Assembly: GCA_041390905.1 (NCBI GenBank)
Contig: JAWKPA010000012.1
Span: forward strand, 248,001 to 312,000
Origin: JACKCD01 sp041390905
GTDB taxonomy: Bacteria; Chloroflexota; Anaerolineae; Promineifilales; Promineifilaceae
Direction: 5' to 3'
Length of the DNA: 64,000 bases
A program made the translations under genes and the position numbers. How positions within the stretch are numbered: the stretch's first letter is position 1; the number at the start of each line of letters is the position of its first letter. Of this stretch, positions 62,823 to 64,000 are shown one piece after another. The notes beneath the pieces were generated by a model. The model was not told where the DNA came from and searched no databases. It saw nothing but the letters and a program-made list of their open reading frames with translations.

Positions 62823-64000
62823 ATGCCCCCCCTCCGCCGCACCCTTCCCCTCCTCATCCTCCTACTTGCCTTCGCCCTGCGGCTTTATGCCATTGGTGAA
62901 ATTCCACCTGGGCTGACCCACGACGAGGCCAATCACGGCCGCGAGGGGATGGAGGTGCTGGATGGGGTGTATCGCTACTATTTTCCGCTTAACTATGGCA
63001 GCGAACCGATCTATAGCTACACGGTAGCCGGAAGCATGGCACTGCTGGGGGAAAATCTGTTTGCCCTTCGTTATGTCAATATTGTTTTTGGGCTGCTCAC
63101 CATCAGCATCAGTTATGCCTGGAGCAAGCGGCAGTTTGGCTGGCAGGTGGGGATATTAACGGCCGTTCTCCTCACCCTCTCCTTCTGGCCCCTCGCCAGC
63201 AGCCGCCAAGCCCTCCGCGCCGGAATGCTCCCCTTCTTCACCACCGCCGCCGTCATCGCCTTCTGGCAAATGGTGAGGAATAGGACGCAGATTGACTTGA
63301 TAAACGCAGATTTTTTTACCAGCGTATTCCATAATCATCTGATTAATCAGGAAAATCAGGCAAATCTGCGTCCCATTCTCCTCTTCACCCTCGCCCTTCT
63401 CGCCACCCTCCACATCTACCTCGCCGCCCGCGTCACCTGGCTAATCTTCCCCACCTTCCTCATCTACCTCGCCCTGTTCCATCGCCCCCTCTTTCGCCGC
63501 TGGTGGCAGCCCGCCACCGTTGGCCTGCTCCTTGCCGGCCTACTCATCATCCCCATGTTTGTCTACCTTGCCAACCACCCCGAAGCGCAAACACGGTTGG
63601 GCATGCTGGACGGCACGCTGCAAGCGGTGGCTTCTGGCAACGTGACCCCCTTGCTCAAAACGGCGAGCCAGGCAGTGCTGGCCTTTGTTTGGCCGGGTAA
63701 TGGCGACCAGTTTCTGGCCTACAATATCCCCGGTCGGCCGGTTTTTGATGCCATAACGGCCGTTTTCTTCCTCATCGGCCTGCTGGTTTCCCTCTGGCAG
63801 TGGCGGCAGCCCCGCTACGCCTTTGTCCTGCTTTGGTTTACCATCGGCATCCTCCCCTCACTGCTCACCGGCCCAACAGCCAACACTACCCGCAACCTGG
63901 CCGCCCTGCCCGTCATCCACCTGCTGCCCGCACTGGGGGCGGTGGCAGTGGGCAGCAAAATAGGCAATCGGTCGCTAAAGGTGGGATTAACGGCCGTTTG
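62823..64000 (+). CDS. GT39/ArnT-like polytopic glycosyltransferase, 3' end missing
   Basis: The frame from ATG 62823 stays open to the window edge (392 codons so far). The N-terminal membrane segment is followed by LTHDEANHGREGMEVLDG, the Asp-Glu motif of the first loop in GT-C enzymes of the PMT/ArnT type. Multiple membrane helices follow. These enzymes move a sugar from a polyprenyl-phosphate carrier onto lipid or protein outside the membrane. Between two helices a family E repeat is read in frame (63275-63383), adding about 36 mostly polar residues (QIDLINADFF...). It is probably still functional, since no stop arises. Confidence 0.8.
   Translation, partial: MPPLRRTLPLLILLLAFALRLYAIGEIPPGLTHDEANHGREGMEVLDGVYRYYFPLNYGSEPIYSYTVAGSMALLGENLFALRYVNIVFGLLTISISYAWSKRQFGWQVGILTAVLLTLSFWPLASSRQALRAGMLPFFTTAAVIAFWQMVRNRTQIDLINADFFTSVFHNHLINQENQANLRPILLFTLALLATLHIYLAARVTWLIFPTFLIYLALFHRPLFRRWWQPATVGLLLAGLLIIPMFVYLANHPEAQTRLGMLDGTLQAVASGNVTPLLKTASQAVLAFVWPGNGDQFLAYNIPGRPVFDAITAVFFLIGLLVSLWQWRQPRYAFVLLWFTIGILPSLLTGPTANTTRNLAALPVIHLLPALGAVAVGSKIGNRSLKVGLTAV
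63275..63383 (+). repeat. Family E repeat inside a coding region, copy E2
   Basis: The left end GAGGAATAGGACGCAGATT and the right end AATCTGCGTCCCATTCTCCTC are inverted repeats. The interior GATTAATCAGGAAAATCAGG is AT-rich, unlike the surrounding GC-rich gene. The reading frame of the GT39-like gene continues through it. Confidence 0.85.

Larger units (their letters stand above)
85..63997. repeat. Highly iterated palindrome ACGGCCGT, about 88 copies
   Basis: The 8-bp palindrome ACGGCCGT, most often extended to AAACGGCCGTTT, is scattered through the whole window. A line-by-line hand count gives about 88 copies; roughly one is expected in 64 kb of random sequence. The first copy is at 85-92 and the last at 63990-63997. 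Most copies are inside coding regions, read as T-A-V, N-G-R or R-P-F/L depending on frame. A few are intergenic (21461, 27491, 29646, 52884, 52941). Copies are dense at 36-40.3 kb (about 14) and absent at 930-9790, about 29.66-32.9 kb, about 47.1-51.06 kb and about 54.97-57.66 kb. It resembles cyanobacterial HIP1 (GCGATCGC) in behaviour, not in sequence. The count may be off by a few. Confidence 0.95.

Overview
The window looks like a chromosomal segment from an uncultured Chloroflexota bacterium, probably Anaerolineae-like. This is an inference. It rests on large cyclase/AAA/TPR and STAND/TPR proteins, Thr/Pro-linker surface proteins, many family-5 and family-1 sugar/oligo-compound ABC transporters, and the absence of any flagellar, LPS or sporulation genes. 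The 16S gene is not here, so the placement is unproven. Base composition is roughly balanced, and most genes sit in short co-directional groups.

Layout. 1-12 kb: a fusion of beta-phosphoglucomutase and a GH65 disaccharide phosphorylase, cut by the window edge, then a five-gene family-5 ABC importer (binding protein, two permeases, two ATPases) and a lipoprotein GH13 alpha-glucosidase/amylase. Together these look like an alpha-glucan oligosaccharide uptake and phosphorolysis locus. 11.6-16 kb: a stand-alone cyclic-nucleotide-binding protein, a giant class III cyclase/AAA/TPR protein and tRNA-Gln(CTG). 16-24 kb: penicillin-acylase family hydrolase, methyltransferase, membrane protein, NYN/LOTUS protein, YhaM-like nuclease and threonine synthase. 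Two parS-like sites flank the methyltransferase/membrane-protein pair. 24-32 kb: secreted PPC-domain protein, a pseudokinase-like Ser/Thr kinase, ketopantoate reductase, Fmt, and a STAND/TPR ATPase with a small helical partner. 32-45 kb: YchJ-like protein, a decayed response regulator, FAD oxidoreductase, amidase, Dus, an M50-like membrane protein that lacks its catalytic motif, LspA, a winged-helix regulator with a membrane protein, UbiB/AarF and a V4R-like protein. 45-51 kb: two secreted proteins (three-repeat and G8/CEMIP-like) and an XRE-IrrE/PIN pair. 51-59 kb: a fructan/sucrose locus (GH32, two permeases, an internally duplicated binding protein, LacI regulator). 59.8-64 kb: CPA2 antiporter, methyltransferase and a GT39-like glycosyltransferase running off the end.

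The most striking feature is not a gene. The palindrome ACGGCCGT, usually AAACGGCCGTTT, occurs about 88 times by hand count in 64 kb, where roughly one copy is expected by chance. Most copies lie inside genes, where they write TAV, NGR or RPF peptides into unrelated proteins. It behaves like the HIP1 palindrome of cyanobacteria but has a different sequence, and it is absent from some long stretches such as the family-5 transporter operon.

A second layer consists of several families of short hairpin or MITE-like repeats. Some lie in gene deserts. Others sit exactly at gene ends, where they supply C-terminal residues and stop codons, and one lies in frame inside the GT39-like gene.
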